From positions 62,001 through 126,000 of the forward strand of contig NZ_JAJALI010000009.1 in assembly GCF_020523795.1 (NCBI RefSeq): DNA of 64,000 nt, in the 5' to 3' direction. Both the position numbers and the translations under genes were made by a program. Below are positions 17,798-27,291 of this stretch, in pieces. The notes beneath the pieces are model-generated. The model had not been told where the DNA came from, made no database searches, and saw nothing but the letters and a program-made list of their open reading frames with translations. Source of the stretch: Ancylobacter sp. Lp-2 (GTDB lineage Bacteria > Pseudomonadota > Alphaproteobacteria > Rhizobiales > Xanthobacteraceae). Positions within the stretch are counted from its first letter, which is position 1, and every line of letters begins with the position of its first letter.

Positions 17798-19720
17798 TCA
17801 GGCGGCGCTCGGCTTGGCGTAGCCGCGCTGCTTCAGCACGGTGGCGATCTCGTCCAGCACCGCCGGATCGTCGATGGTGGCCGGCATGTTCCACGCTTCG
17901 GCATCGGCGATCTTCTTCATGGTGCCGCGCAGGATCTTGCCGGAGCGGGTCTTGGGCAGTCGCGCCACGGTGATGGCGATGCGGAACGCCGCCACCGGGC
18001 CGATGCGCTCGCGCACCAGCGTGACGATTTCGCCTTCGATGACGTTGGGCGCGCGGTCGACTCCGGATTTCAGCACCACGAAGCCGCAGGGCACCTCGCC
18101 CTTCAACTCGTCATGCATGCCGATCACCGCGCATTCGGCGACATCGGGATGCGAGGCCAGCACCTCCTCCATGCCGCCGGTCGACAGGCGATGGCCGGCG
18201 ACATTGATGATGTCGTCGGTGCGCCCCATGATGAACAGATAGCCGTCGCTGTCGCGGAAGCCGGCATCCGCCGTCTTGTAGTAGCCGGGGAATTCCGAGA
18301 GGTAGCTCTCGATGAAGCGCTGGTCCTGCCGCCATAGCGTCGGCAGGCAGCCAGGCGGCAGCGGCAGCTTGATGGCGATCGAACCCATCTTGCCGTCGGC
18401 GACCGGGTGGCCGCCCTCGTCGAGTATGTCGATCCGATAGCCTGGCATCGGCACGCCGGTCGAGCCCGGCTTCACCGGCATCAGGCCGAGGCCGAGCGGG
18501 TTGCCGGCGATGGCCCAACCGGTCTCGGTCTGCCACCAATGGTCGATGACCGGTACGCGGAGCTTGTTCGCTGCCCACAGCACGGTGTCGGGATCGGCGC
18601 GCTCGCCGGCGAGGAACAGCGCCCTGAGGCTGCGGAGGTCGTAGTCGCCCATCAGCCGGCCGTTCGGGTCTTCCTTCTTGATGGCGCGCAGCGCGGTCGG
18701 CGCGGTGAACAGCACCGAGACCTTGTAGTCCTCGACCACCCGCCAGAAGGCGCCGGCATCGGGGGTGCCGACCGGCTTGCCTTCATAGAGAACGGTGGTG
18801 CAGCCGGTGAGCAGCGGCGCGTAGACGATGTAGGAATGGCCGACTACCCAGCCGATGTCGGAGGCCGACCAGAACACCTCGCCGGGCTTCACCCCGTAGA
18901 GGCCCTCCATCGACCAGCGCAGCGCCACCATGTAGCCGCCGGTGTCGCGCACCACGCCCTTGGGCTTTCCCGTGGTGCCGGAGGTGTAGAGGATATAGAG
19001 CGGATCGGTGGCGCCCATCGGCACGCAGTCGACGCCGCGCCCGCCGGCCGCGGCCTTCTCGCGCAGGCGCGCCCAGTCATGGTCGCGGCCGGCGAGCATC
19101 TGGGCTTCCAGCTGTGGGCGCTGCAGGATGATGCAGGCGTCCGGCTTGTGGGTCGCCATGGTGAGGGCGAGGTCGAGCAGCGGCTTGTAGGCCACGAAGC
19201 GGGTCGGCTCGATGCCGCAGGAGGCGGACAGCACCACTTTCGGCCGGGCATCGTCGATGCGGCCGGCCAGTTCCGCCGCCGCGAAGCCGCCGAACACCAC
19301 GGAATGCACCGCGCCGATGCGGGCGCAGGCGAGCATCGCGACCACCGCTTCCGGCACCATCGGCATGTAGATGACGACGCGGTCGCCCTTCTCGACGCCG
19401 AGGTCGCGCAGCATGGCGCCGAGCGTGCGGGTTTCCGCCTTCAGCTCGGCATAGGTCATGGCGCGCTGGGAGCCGCTGACCGGGCTGTCATAGAGGATGG
19501 CCGGCTGCAGCCCGCGCCCGGCGTCGACATGCCGGTCCACCGCATTGTGGCAGACATTGGTGAGGCCGCCGACGAACCAGCGCCCATAGGCGCCGAGGGC
19601 GGGATCGAACACCTGCCGCGGCGGGGCGATCCAGTCGATCGCCTTGGCCGCGTTGCTCCAGAACCGCTCGGGGTCGTCGGTCGCGGCAGCCTGGACGGCG
19701 CTGTAGCCGGAGGTGGTCAT
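17798..19720 (-). CDS. prpE: Propionyl-CoA synthetase (propionate-CoA ligase)
   Basis: AMP-forming acyl-CoA synthetase, 640 residues. The ATP motif YTSGTTGKPKGVVRDTGGYM has the PrpE form (VVRD) rather than the Acs form (VLHT). ACS N-terminal features (ERFWSNAAKAIDWIAPP) and the C-terminal catalytic lysine in LPKTRSGKILRGTMKKIAD (the site of regulatory acetylation in the family) are present. Propionate is the likely substrate, but acetate or other short acids cannot be excluded. It is transcribed alone. Confidence 0.88.
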   Translation of the reverse strand: MTTSGYSAVQAAATDDPERFWSNAAKAIDWIAPPRQVFDPALGAYGRWFVGGLTNVCHNAVDRHVDAGRGLQPAILYDSPVSGSQRAMTYAELKAETRTLGAMLRDLGVEKGDRVVIYMPMVPEAVVAMLACARIGAVHSVVFGGFAAAELAGRIDDARPKVVLSASCGIEPTRFVAYKPLLDLALTMATHKPDACIILQRPQLEAQMLAGRDHDWARLREKAAAGGRGVDCVPMGATDPLYILYTSGTTGKPKGVVRDTGGYMVALRWSMEGLYGVKPGEVFWSASDIGWVVGHSYIVYAPLLTGCTTVLYEGKPVGTPDAGAFWRVVEDYKVSVLFTAPTALRAIKKEDPNGRLMGDYDLRSLRALFLAGERADPDTVLWAANKLRVPVIDHWWQTETGWAIAGNPLGLGLMPVKPGSTGVPMPGYRIDILDEGGHPVADGKMGSIAIKLPLPPGCLPTLWRQDQRFIESYLSEFPGYYKTADAGFRDSDGYLFIMGRTDDIINVAGHRLSTGGMEEVLASHPDVAECAVIGMHDELKGEVPCGFVVLKSGVDRAPNVIEGEIVTLVRERIGPVAAFRIAITVARLPKTRSGKILRGTMKKIADAEAWNMPATIDDPAVLDEIATVLKQRGYAKPSAA

Positions 19721-19981
19721 GTTTTGGCGTCTCCCTGAACCCGATGATATTTTTCTTCAAGGAAACCAATGGCGGGTTTCGCCTGCAAGAACGCTGAAAT
19801 GCTTACGACCTTGGTCGTGCCCGCCGGCCTGCGACGAGGCCGGGAAACGCGAACCGCCGGCCCGAGGGCCGGCGGCGAAAGACGCTGTACCTTCCACGTA
19901 TCGATCCACAGCGCTTAGGCCTGCGGTAGCTGGGTCCTTGCGCGGATCCCGCGCTGCCTGGCCTGGAGTGCTCGAATCCCG

Positions 19982-20152
19982 CTAATGCACCGTCTTCAAC
20001 CGGTTGATTTCGTCCTTCAGGTGCAGCTTTCGCCGCTTCAGTTCCGCTATTCTCATTTCGCTGGATGCCGGATGGGCCATTTCGGCCTTCAGTTCCTTGT
20101 CGAGCGCCTGGTGGCGCCTTTCGAGTTCCGCGACATGCGCCTGCATGGACAT
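19982..20152 (-). CDS. DUF465 (YdcH-like) protein, 56 aa
   Basis: Short coiled-coil protein MSMQAHVAELERRHQALDKE... ending AELKRRKLHLKDEINRLKTVH, which carries the DUF465 signature LKRRKLxLKDEI. It is below usual ORF length limits. GGGAG lies about 10 nt before the ATG at 20152; a second ATG two codons on is possible. A second, divergent DUF465 gene begins 235 bp away. Confidence 0.9.
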   Translation of the reverse strand: MSMQAHVAELERRHQALDKELKAEMAHPASSEMRIAELKRRKLHLKDEINRLKTVH

Positions 20153-20387
20153 GGACTGTGATCTCCCTGTCTGGATAGGAACGTCATCAGTCTGTCACCG
20201 AAGAACGCGGCTGTCGACGAAACGATACGCTGCGCCGCAGCATCCTCGTGCGCTGCAAAAGTGCCGCCGGCGCCGGGGAGGAAGACCGCTGGCATATTGC
20301 GGCGAGCCTCGCGGGCAGTGATAATCGCATCGCACGCCATAGTGCGGTGTGCGGCGAATCGAGTTGCGGGTCGGCGTTTTGGCAGAG

Positions 20388-20594
20388 ATGACGGCGGATG
20401 AGGAACGCGAGCTGAAGGCGCTCCTCGAGCGTCTGCGGCAGGAACATCGCGATCTGGACAGTGCGATCGAGGCGTTGCAGGCGATTCCCGGCTGCGACCA
20501 GCTTCAGCTCGCCCGATTGAAGAAACGCAAGCTGTCGCTCAAGGACCGCATCGGCTTCGTCGAGGACCAAATCCTCCCCGACATCATCGCCTGA
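20388..20594 (+). CDS. DUF465 (YdcH-like) protein, 68 aa
   Basis: Begins MTADEERELKALLERLRQEH and ends RLKKRKLSLKDRIGFVEDQI then LPDIIA. It has the DUF465 core (EHRDLDSAI and RLKKRKLxLKD) with the PDIIA tail seen in one alphaproteobacterial branch. Probably a helical hairpin; function unknown. The start at 20388 is preferred, although the ribosome site is weak. It is divergent from its paralogue at 19982-20152. Confidence 0.88.
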   Translation: MTADEERELKALLERLRQEHRDLDSAIEALQAIPGCDQLQLARLKKRKLSLKDRIGFVEDQILPDIIA

Positions 20595-20671
20595 ACCGCC
20601 AGCGCTTGAATCGCTTCATTACCCGAGGCGGGTCCCCGGCAGCGTCGCCGCCGGGGCCGTGAGCGGCCGGA

Positions 20672-21157
20672 TCAGAACTGCGTGAGCAGCACGTCGGCAT
20701 TGGTGGTGTCGGCCTTGCTCGGCACCGGCTCGACATTGAGGATCAGCACCTCGCCGTCGTCGACCAGCATCGAATAGCGCTTGGAGCGCAGGCCGAGGCC
20801 GGCGGCGGAGGCGTCGAAGTCGAGGCCGAGCGCCTTGGCGAAATCGCCATTGCCGTCGGAGAGGAACAGGATCTTGCCGCCGGCGTTGGAGGCCTTTTCC
20901 CAGGCTTCCAGCACGAAGGGATCGTTCACCGCCGTCACGGCGATGGTGCTCACGCCCTTGGCGAAGATCTCGTCGGCGCGGGCGATGAAGCTCGGCAGGT
21001 GGTTCTTGTGGCAGGTCGGGGTGAAGGCGCCCGGCACGGCGAACAGCACGACCTTCTTGTTCTTGAAGATTTCCTCGGTGGACTTCGGCACGGGGCCGTC
21101 CGCGGTCGCGACGCGGAAGGTGGCGCTCGGCAGGGTGTCGCCGACCTTGATCGTCAT
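20672..21157 (-). CDS. Prx5-like atypical peroxiredoxin
   Basis: Thiol peroxidase of 161 residues. The peroxidatic site is PGAFTPTCH with Cys49, the Thr and Arg of the active site being Thr46 and a later Arg. Cys49 is the only cysteine in the protein, so it must use an external thiol (glutathione, glutaredoxin or thioredoxin) for resolution. There is no signal peptide, so it is cytoplasmic. It stands alone between a DUF465 gene and a DsbD-like gene. Confidence 0.92.
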   Translation of the reverse strand: MTIKVGDTLPSATFRVATADGPVPKSTEEIFKNKKVVLFAVPGAFTPTCHKNHLPSFIARADEIFAKGVSTIAVTAVNDPFVLEAWEKASNAGGKILFLSDGNGDFAKALGLDFDASAAGLGLRSKRYSMLVDDGEVLILNVEPVPSKADTTNADVLLTQF

Positions 21158-21274
21158 GGGAAATTCCTTTCAACGGGCATCAAATGACATTGGCTGCGCC
21201 GCGCGGAGCCATTCTGGCGCGGCCCCGGCGCGACGCCGGTAGCATAATCGGTTCCCGTCCGACGGAAAGGGTTT

Positions 21275-22156
21275 TCAGGGCGTGGAAAGCCGCGCCGTCA
21301 CTTCGACCGCCCGCGCCGCGTCGCCATTCGTGCCGGTGCCATTCCCCTTGCCGTCGACCAGGGTGAAGCGCAGCGGGTTGTCGGCGAGGCTGGCGCCCTT
21401 CGGCACGCCGTCGACCGGCAGCACGAAGACGGTGCGCCCGTCGGCAGCCGGCTGGCGCGCGGGCAGGGGCAGCGCCCAGTCCTCGTTGGGGCCCTCGACG
21501 AACAGGTCGCCGGCATCGGGGGTGGCGAGGCGGGCGACCACCCGGATGCGGGCCTTGTCGCCGGTCCCTTCGAGCCGCACCTCCTCGATGCCCGGCGTGC
21601 CGGGCGCTCCCAGCGCGGCGGGTTGCGGCACCCGCGTCGCTGCTGTCTCCAGCATCGGCGGGGTGGGGCCGGCGCCCTCGGCGGGGATGGCGAGCCCGAC
21701 GCTGGCGCTCGCCGGCTGGCAGATGGTCGAGCACACCGCGAAATCGAGCGTGAGGTCGAGCCGCACCGGCTGGGCCGGGTCCTTGGGCACCACCTTCAAC
21801 GGCAGCGTGACGTCGTGCTTGTAGCCGATGGAGGTCGAGCCGCCTTCGTCGAAGCGGATCGGCGCCGGCCAGGCGATCTCCACCCGCTCGACATTGTCGG
21901 AGCCGCTCCAGTCGAAATGCGGCGGGATGCCGGCATCGCCGGGATAGCGCCAATAGGTCTTCCAGCCCGGCGACAGCCGGATCTCGACGCCGGCGCGGTG
22001 GGCATCGCCCTCGCGGGCGCCGGCGATCAGCCGCACCGCTGTGCCGTCGGGGGCCGACCAGGGCGATTCGATCCCCGCTTCGGCGGGCGACAGCGACAGC
22101 GCCACCACGAAGGGGGCGGCAAGAAGCGGGGCGACGAAACGGACATTGGCGATCAT
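21275..22156 (-). CDS. DsbD N-terminal-like periplasmic protein
   Basis: 293 residues with a signal peptide (about 1-27, ending SPAEAG). The N-terminal half has the immunoglobulin-like DsbD-alpha features: [33 protein letters not shown], and a CxxxC-type pair [11 protein letters not shown] (about 140) that could receive electrons from a DsbD/CcdA partner. No membrane or thioredoxin domain follows, so it is a stand-alone alpha-like module. Homologues are annotated as protein-disulfide reductase DsbD domain proteins; the redox role is inferred. Confidence 0.85.
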   Translation of the reverse strand: MIANVRFVAPLLAAPFVVALSLSPAEAGIESPWSAPDGTAVRLIAGAREGDAHRAGVEIRLSPGWKTYWRYPGDAGIPPHFDWSGSDNVERVEIAWPAPIRFDEGGSTSIGYKHDVTLPLKVVPKDPAQPVRLDLTLDFAVCSTICQPASASVGLAIPAEGAGPTPPMLETAATRVPQPAALGAPGTPGIEEVRLEGTGDKARIRVVARLATPDAGDLFVEGPNEDWALPLPARQPAADGRTVFVLPVDGVPKGASLADNPLRFTLVDGKGNGTGTNGDAARAVEVTARLSTP

Positions 22157-22291
22157 GTCCAGCCGATAGCCGGTTGTGCGGCCGGCGGAAAGCCGGCGGG
22201 GCCGCAATTTCGTGTGAGGGGGCCGGGGACGCAGGCCGGCGGCTGGCGCAGCGGACTTGAAAAAGTGCGAGTGGGGTTTACGCTTTCCCCC

Positions 22292-22918
22292 ATGTGGATC
22301 GGACAGAAGGACACAGGCGGCGACGACCGCCTTCCGGGCTCCAGCTTCCTCGACGGGCAGCTGCTGGTGGCCATGCCCGGCATGCGCGACGAGCGTTTCG
22401 CCCGCGCGGTGATCTATATGTGCGCCCATTCGCCGGAGGGCGCGATGGGCATCATCGTCAACCAGCCCGCCAGCCATGTCAGCTTCCGCGACCTGCTGGT
22501 GCAGCTCGACGTGGTGCCGGAGGAGGAGCGCATTCACCTGCCGCGCGTCGCCGGCGAGGTGGCGGTGCTGAAGGGCGGGCCGGTGGAGACCGGGCGAGGC
22601 TTCGTGCTGCATTCGTCGGATTTCTTCATCCAGGATTCGACGCTGCCCATCGACAGCGGCATCTGCCTCACCGCGACGCTCGATATACTGAAGGCGATCG
22701 CCGCCGGTGGCGGGCCGCACAGCGCGGTGCTGGCGCTCGGCTATGCCGGCTGGGCGCCGGGGCAGCTGGAAAACGAGATCCAGCAGAATGGCTGGCTCAA
22801 TTGCCCGGCCGACGCCTCGCTGGTGTTCGGCGCCGACGCCGCCGGCAAATATGACCGGGCGCTGCGCAAGCTCGGCATCGATCCCGGCATGCTCTCCACC
22901 GAGGCCGGCCACGCCTGA
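22292..22918 (+). CDS. YqgE/AlgH (DUF179) family protein
   Basis: 208 residues. Landmarks are [20 protein letters not shown], the [11 protein letters not shown] strand, [18 protein letters not shown] and [16 protein letters not shown]. The family is widespread and sometimes called a putative transcriptional regulator, but its biochemistry is not settled. It is divergent from the DsbD-like gene by 135 bp and convergent with the GGDEF-EAL gene. Confidence 0.93.
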   Translation: MWIGQKDTGGDDRLPGSSFLDGQLLVAMPGMRDERFARAVIYMCAHSPEGAMGIIVNQPASHVSFRDLLVQLDVVPEEERIHLPRVAGEVAVLKGGPVETGRGFVLHSSDFFIQDSTLPIDSGICLTATLDILKAIAAGGGPHSAVLALGYAGWAPGQLENEIQQNGWLNCPADASLVFGADAAGKYDRALRKLGIDPGMLSTEAGHA

Positions 22919-23014
22919 AGCGTCGGCCGCTGCTGCATCCGCGTCATTGATGGTTGATCGCCTGCGGTCGCGAGACCGCGCGGCCGCCGGGCGTCGCGGT
23001 GGCCGCGTCCCGGT

Positions 23015-26000
23015 TCAGGACGCCTTGGCAGGAGCCTCGCCGGAGGGATCGGCCGGGCGCGCCGGGGCGGCGGGGGCCGCCGCCGGGCGAGTGGGCGCCG
23101 GGCGGGGCAGGGGAGCGGGACGGTTGGCGGCGTCGCCAGTGCCGGCGGGTTTCGCCTCGGACTTGGCCTCCGGCTTCGGCTCGGACCTGCCGCCGCGGCG
23201 CAGCAGCCGGCCGCGTTCCAGCAGCGAGGTCGGCGAGGCGTCGGGCTGCAGCAGCCGGCGCGCCTCTTCCGCCGTCATGGTCTCGCCGAACAGCGGCCCC
23301 TGGCCGTAGCGGCAGCCGAGCTTGGCGAGCGCGGCGGCGGACGGCTCGGATTCGACGCCCTCGGCGACGATCTCCATGCCGAGATCGTGCGCCATGGTGA
23401 CGATGGTGCGCAGGATGACCGGCCGTTGCGCCTTGTTGCCGTTGCGGCCCAGCGCTTTGACGAAGGTGCGGTCGACCTTGATGGTGTCGAAGGGGAAACG
23501 CTGGAGATAGGCCAGCGAGGAATAGCCGGTGCCGAAATCGTCCAGCGTCAGCCCGGCGCCGAGTTCGCGCATGCGCAGCAGGATCTGCGCGGCGTATTCC
23601 GGGTTCTCCATCGCCAGCGTCTCGGAGAGCTCCAGCTTCAGCGTGCCGGGCGCCACCACGTTGCGGGCGAGGATGGCCTTGAGGTCCTGCAACAAGTCGT
23701 GCCGCAGCATCTGTCGCGAGGAGATGTCGACGGTGACGAAGATCGGCTCGCCGCGCATCGCCCGCTGCCAGGCGCCGAGCTGGCGGGCGCTCGCATCGAG
23801 CACGAACAGGCCGATATCGACGACGAGGCCGGAATCCTCCGCCAGCGTCATGAAGTCGTCCGGCGCCAGCGTGCCCAAGGTGGGGTGCTGCCAGCGCGTC
23901 GAGGCCTCGAAGCCGGCGATCGCTCGGGTGGAGAGGTCCATGATCGGCCGGTAGACGACGCCGATCTCGCCCTTTTCCAGCGCGGTGCGCAGGTCCTGCT
24001 CCAGCGTCAGCCGGTCGAGCTTCTGGGTGCGCATCGAGGGGCGGAACACCTCGATGCGGTCGCCGCCGACCCGTTTGGCGAAGTACATGGCCAGCTCGGC
24101 GTCCTTCAGCATCTCCTGCGGCGTGCGCTTCTGGCCGTCGGCGAGCAGCAGGCCGATCGAGGCGGTGATGAAGATCTCGCGGTCGCCGAAGGTGATCGGC
24201 GCGCGCAGGGTGCGGCGTAGGGTGTCGGCGAAGGCGGTGATGCGCTCGGGGTCGCGCTCGGACATCAGGATCAGCGCGAAATGGTCGCCGCCGAGCCGGG
24301 CGAGCGTGTCCTGCTGCTTGGCGAGGCGCATCAGCCGGCGCGCCACGGTGAGCAGGATGGAATCGCCCGCGGGCATGCCGAGGCTGGCGTTCACCTGTTT
24401 GAAGCGGTCGAGGTCGACCAGCATGATGGTCGGCTTCAGCGTGTCGTCGCTGTGGGCGAAGCCGTTCGCCGAGGCCAGCCGATCGAGGAACAGTTCGCGG
24501 TTGGGAAGGCCGGTGAGGTTGTCGTGCACCGCGTCGTGCAGCATGCGCTCCTCGGCGGTGCGGCTGTCGGTGACGTCGGAGAGCGTGCCGATGCAGCGCA
24601 CCACCTCGCCGTCGGTGCCCACCACCGGCCGGGCGCGCAGGTTGAACCACAGATAATGGCCGTCCTTGGTGCGCAGGCGGAAATCCTGGTCGATGCGGCC
24701 GCGCCGCTGGTCGAGCAGCCCGTCGAGGGTGGCGCGGAAGCGGTCGCGGTCGGCGGGGTGGATGATCTCCAGCCAGCCGGTCGCCTCGGTGTCGAGCGCG
24801 CCGGCCTTGAGCCCCAGCAGCTGCTCGGCCTCCGGGCTGACATGGATGCGGTCGGCGTCGACGTCCCAGTCCCACACGATGTCGCCCGAGCCGGCGACCG
24901 CCAGCGCGCGGCGCTCCAGCTCCTGCGCGCTGCCGGCGACCGAGCCGATGCCGGCGAAGGCGTGCTGCATCACGGTAAAGCCGATCAGCATGACGATCAG
25001 CACCAGCCCGCCGAGCAACGCCGGGGCGACGAGGTCGTTGCCGATGCGGCCGGAGACCGCCAGGCCGGCGGTGATCACCCACACCAGCAGCAGGAACAGC
25101 GTCGGGATGATCAGCACCGCGCGGTCGTAGCGGTGCAGCGACAGCCACATCACCACGGCGAAGCCCATCACCGAGACCACCAGCAGCGAGGGACGGGCGA
25201 TGCCGGCCGCCGCCGAGGGGTCGAGCAAGGCGAGGCCGACCAGCGCGACCAGGAACACCAGCCAGCCGGCGGTGATGTGCATGTAGCGCACATGCCAGCG
25301 GTTCAGGTTGAGATAGGCGAACAGGAACACCACCAGCGTGGCGGCGAGGATGGCCTCGCCGGCGGCGCGCCAGAATTGCTGGGCGAGTGGCGAGATGCCG
25401 AACACCTTCGACCAGAAGCCGAAATCGAGGCCGATATAGCCGAGCACCGCCCAGGCCAGCAGCGCCGCAGCCGGGAACATCGCGCTGCCCTTCACCACGA
25501 ACAGGATGGTGAGGAACAGCGCCAGCAGGCCGGCAATGCCGATCACGATGCCGTTATAGAGGGTGAAGGAGTTGACCTTGTCCTTGAAGGTCTCCGGCTC
25601 CCACAGCTGCAACTGCGGCAGGTTGCCGTCGGCGAGCTCGGCCACCAGCGTCACCGTGGTGCCGGGGTCGAGCGTGACGAGATAGACATCGGCGTCCGAG
25701 GCGCTCTGCAGTTCCGGGCGAAAACCCTGGCTGGGCGTCAGGTTGAGGATGCGTCGGTTGCCGAGGTCCGGCCAGAACACGCCGGAGCCCACCATGCGGT
25801 AATGTGGCGCGACGATCAGCCGGTCGACCTGTTCGTCGGTGTTGTTGGCCAGCGCGAACACCGCCCATTTGCTGCCCTTCGGCGTCGGGGCGACGGCGCG
25901 CACCTCGAAGCGGCGCACGATGCCGTCGGCGCCCGGCACGGTGGAGACCGGGATGCTGTCGCCCTCGGTATCGTGCCGCTCGATCGCCGGAGCGAGGTCG

Positions 26001-26146
26001 ATCACCGGCGCGTCGAGCCGGATCGCCACCGCATCGAGCGCCCGCGCCGGTGCCGGCGCCAGCGTCATCGCCGAGGCCAGCGCCAGGGCGAACGCGACGA
26101 GCGTGTGGAGGAGGGCGCGGGGCACCAGTCGACGGGCTATGGCCAA
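23015..26146 (-). CDS. Membrane protein with 7TMR-DISM-like sensor, PAS, degenerate GGDEF and EAL domains
   Basis: About 1043 residues. A signal sequence (to about residue 36) and a periplasmic beta domain with YLVTLDPGTTVTLVAEL precede six to seven helices (about 190-420), a PAS/PAC module (DIVWDWDVDADRIHVS), then GGDEF and EAL. The GGDEF motif reads GGDHF, and the EAL motif reads EAS with the metal-binding Asn changed to Asp (VTVDISSRQ). Other EAL residues (ELSE, DDFGTGYSS, AEGVES, YGQG) are kept. It is therefore probably a receptor or weak enzyme for c-di-GMP. No good ATG lies near the signal sequence; a TTG at 26146 with AGGAG 9 nt upstream was chosen, and a GTG 8 codons on is possible. 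A Pro/Ala-rich tail ends it. Confidence 0.85.
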   Translation of the reverse strand: MAIARRLVPRALLHTLVAFALALASAMTLAPAPARALDAVAIRLDAPVIDLAPAIERHDTEGDSIPVSTVPGADGIVRRFEVRAVAPTPKGSKWAVFALANNTDEQVDRLIVAPHYRMVGSGVFWPDLGNRRILNLTPSQGFRPELQSASDADVYLVTLDPGTTVTLVAELADGNLPQLQLWEPETFKDKVNSFTLYNGIVIGIAGLLALFLTILFVVKGSAMFPAAALLAWAVLGYIGLDFGFWSKVFGISPLAQQFWRAAGEAILAATLVVFLFAYLNLNRWHVRYMHITAGWLVFLVALVGLALLDPSAAAGIARPSLLVVSVMGFAVVMWLSLHRYDRAVLIIPTLFLLLVWVITAGLAVSGRIGNDLVAPALLGGLVLIVMLIGFTVMQHAFAGIGSVAGSAQELERRALAVAGSGDIVWDWDVDADRIHVSPEAEQLLGLKAGALDTEATGWLEIIHPADRDRFRATLDGLLDQRRGRIDQDFRLRTKDGHYLWFNLRARPVVGTDGEVVRCIGTLSDVTDSRTAEERMLHDAVHDNLTGLPNRELFLDRLASANGFAHSDDTLKPTIMLVDLDRFKQVNASLGMPAGDSILLTVARRLMRLAKQQDTLARLGGDHFALILMSERDPERITAFADTLRRTLRAPITFGDREIFITASIGLLLADGQKRTPQEMLKDAELAMYFAKRVGGDRIEVFRPSMRTQKLDRLTLEQDLRTALEKGEIGVVYRPIMDLSTRAIAGFEASTRWQHPTLGTLAPDDFMTLAEDSGLVVDIGLFVLDASARQLGAWQRAMRGEPIFVTVDISSRQMLRHDLLQDLKAILARNVVAPGTLKLELSETLAMENPEYAAQILLRMRELGAGLTLDDFGTGYSSLAYLQRFPFDTIKVDRTFVKALGRNGNKAQRPVILRTIVTMAHDLGMEIVAEGVESEPSAAALAKLGCRYGQGPLFGETMTAEEARRLLQPDASPTSLLERGRLLRRGGRSEPKPEAKSEAKPAGTGDAANRPAPLPRPAPTRPAAAPAAPARPADPSGEAPAKAS

Positions 26147-26229
26147 AAACAGGGTCTCCTGAGGCTGCGCGCCGCGCCCAGAAGCGCGATGCGCCACGAT
26201 GAGTAGCGGCGTGCGGCGGCGGGAGCAAG

Positions 26230-26249
26230 GCACGCCCGGCCGGGCGTGC
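26230..26249. repeat. 20-bp perfect palindrome downstream of the Sel1 gene
   Basis: GCACGCCCGG joined directly to CCGGGCGTGC. It lies 40 bp past the stop of the Sel1-repeat gene and before the GGDEF-EAL gene on the same strand. It has no T-tract, so a terminator role is uncertain. Confidence 0.6.
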
Positions 26250-26289
26250 TGGGGAAACCGCGCTGGCTGGCGTTCCGCGGAGCGCCGGG

Positions 26290-27291
26290 TCAGCCTGCGG
26301 TACCGCCCGCCCATTTGCGCAGGATCGCCTCCGCCTTCGCCCGCTCGGGGGGCGTGAGGGTGGTAACCATCTTGTCGAGTTCGGCATCCTTCGCGCCGCC
26401 CTGCGACTGCGCCACCTTGTACCAGGCGGCGGCCAGCGGCTTGTCCTGCGGCACGCCGCGCCCGGACGAGAGGATCTTGGCATAGCGGTTCTGGGCGATG
26501 GCGTTGCCGGCCAGCGCCGCCTTGCGGAACAGCCCGGCGGCGCGCTCCTCGTCCCTGGGCATGCCGACGCCGTTGAACACCGCAATGGCATATTCGGTGG
26601 TGGCGACGACATGGCCGACCTCGGCGGCACGTTGCAGCAGCCGCGCCGCCTCGATCGGGTCGCGCGGCACGCCGCGTCCTTCCTTGTAGAGGATGGCGAG
26701 CGCGTAGAGCGCATCCGGCTCGTCCTGGTCGGCCGCCTTGCGGAACCAGTCGGCGGCGGTCGCCGGGTCCTTCGGCGCCGCCTCGCCCTCGAGATAGAGC
26801 AGGCCGAGATTATAGGCCGCGAGCGTGTTGCCCTTGGCGGCGGCATCGCGCAGCAGCGGCACCGCCTCGCCCTTGATCTGGGCGTTGTTGCCGGCTTCCT
26901 TGAGCTTCAGCGAGGCGAGGGCGAACAGCGCGTCGGCATTGCCCTTGGCGGCGGCGGCCTCGTACCACTGGCGGGCGGCGGCCTTGTCCTCGAACACGCC
27001 GTAGCCCTGCGAGAGGATTTCCCCCGCCAGCACCATGGCGACGGGATCATGGGCACTGTTCGCCCGCTCGACCGCCAGCTTCAGCGCGGTGGCATAGTCG
27101 CCGCGCTGAAAGGCGCCATAGGCGGCGTCGAGCGCCGCGTGGTCCTTGTCCGGGGCGGCAGGCGTCGCGGTGGCAGGCGTGGTAGCAGCAGGCGCGGTGG
27201 CGTCGGGCGCGTTCTGCGCCCGCGACGAGCCGGTGGCGGCGGCGAACAGCACGGTCGCCGCGACGGCGAGGGCGGCAGGCCGCGCCCGCAT
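26290..27291 (-). CDS. Secreted Sel1-like repeat protein
   Basis: 333 residues with a signal peptide (ends SRAQ, about residue 26), an Ala/Thr/Pro linker and about six Sel1/TPR-like repeats of 36 residues. Each carries the (A)xxxLGxLYxxGxGVPxDPxxAxxWxxKAAxxGx pattern (for example NLGLLYLEGEAAPKDPATAA, then DWFRKAADQDE). Periplasmic scaffold role inferred. The ATG shares one base with the preceding ThiE-like stop (TGATG), so the two are coupled. Confidence 0.9.
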   Translation of the reverse strand: MRARPAALAVAATVLFAAATGSSRAQNAPDATAPAATTPATATPAAPDKDHAALDAAYGAFQRGDYATALKLAVERANSAHDPVAMVLAGEILSQGYGVFEDKAAARQWYEAAAAKGNADALFALASLKLKEAGNNAQIKGEAVPLLRDAAAKGNTLAAYNLGLLYLEGEAAPKDPATAADWFRKAADQDEPDALYALAILYKEGRGVPRDPIEAARLLQRAAEVGHVVATTEYAIAVFNGVGMPRDEERAAGLFRKAALAGNAIAQNRYAKILSSGRGVPQDKPLAAAWYKVAQSQGGAKDAELDKMVTTLTPPERAKAEAILRKWAGGTAG

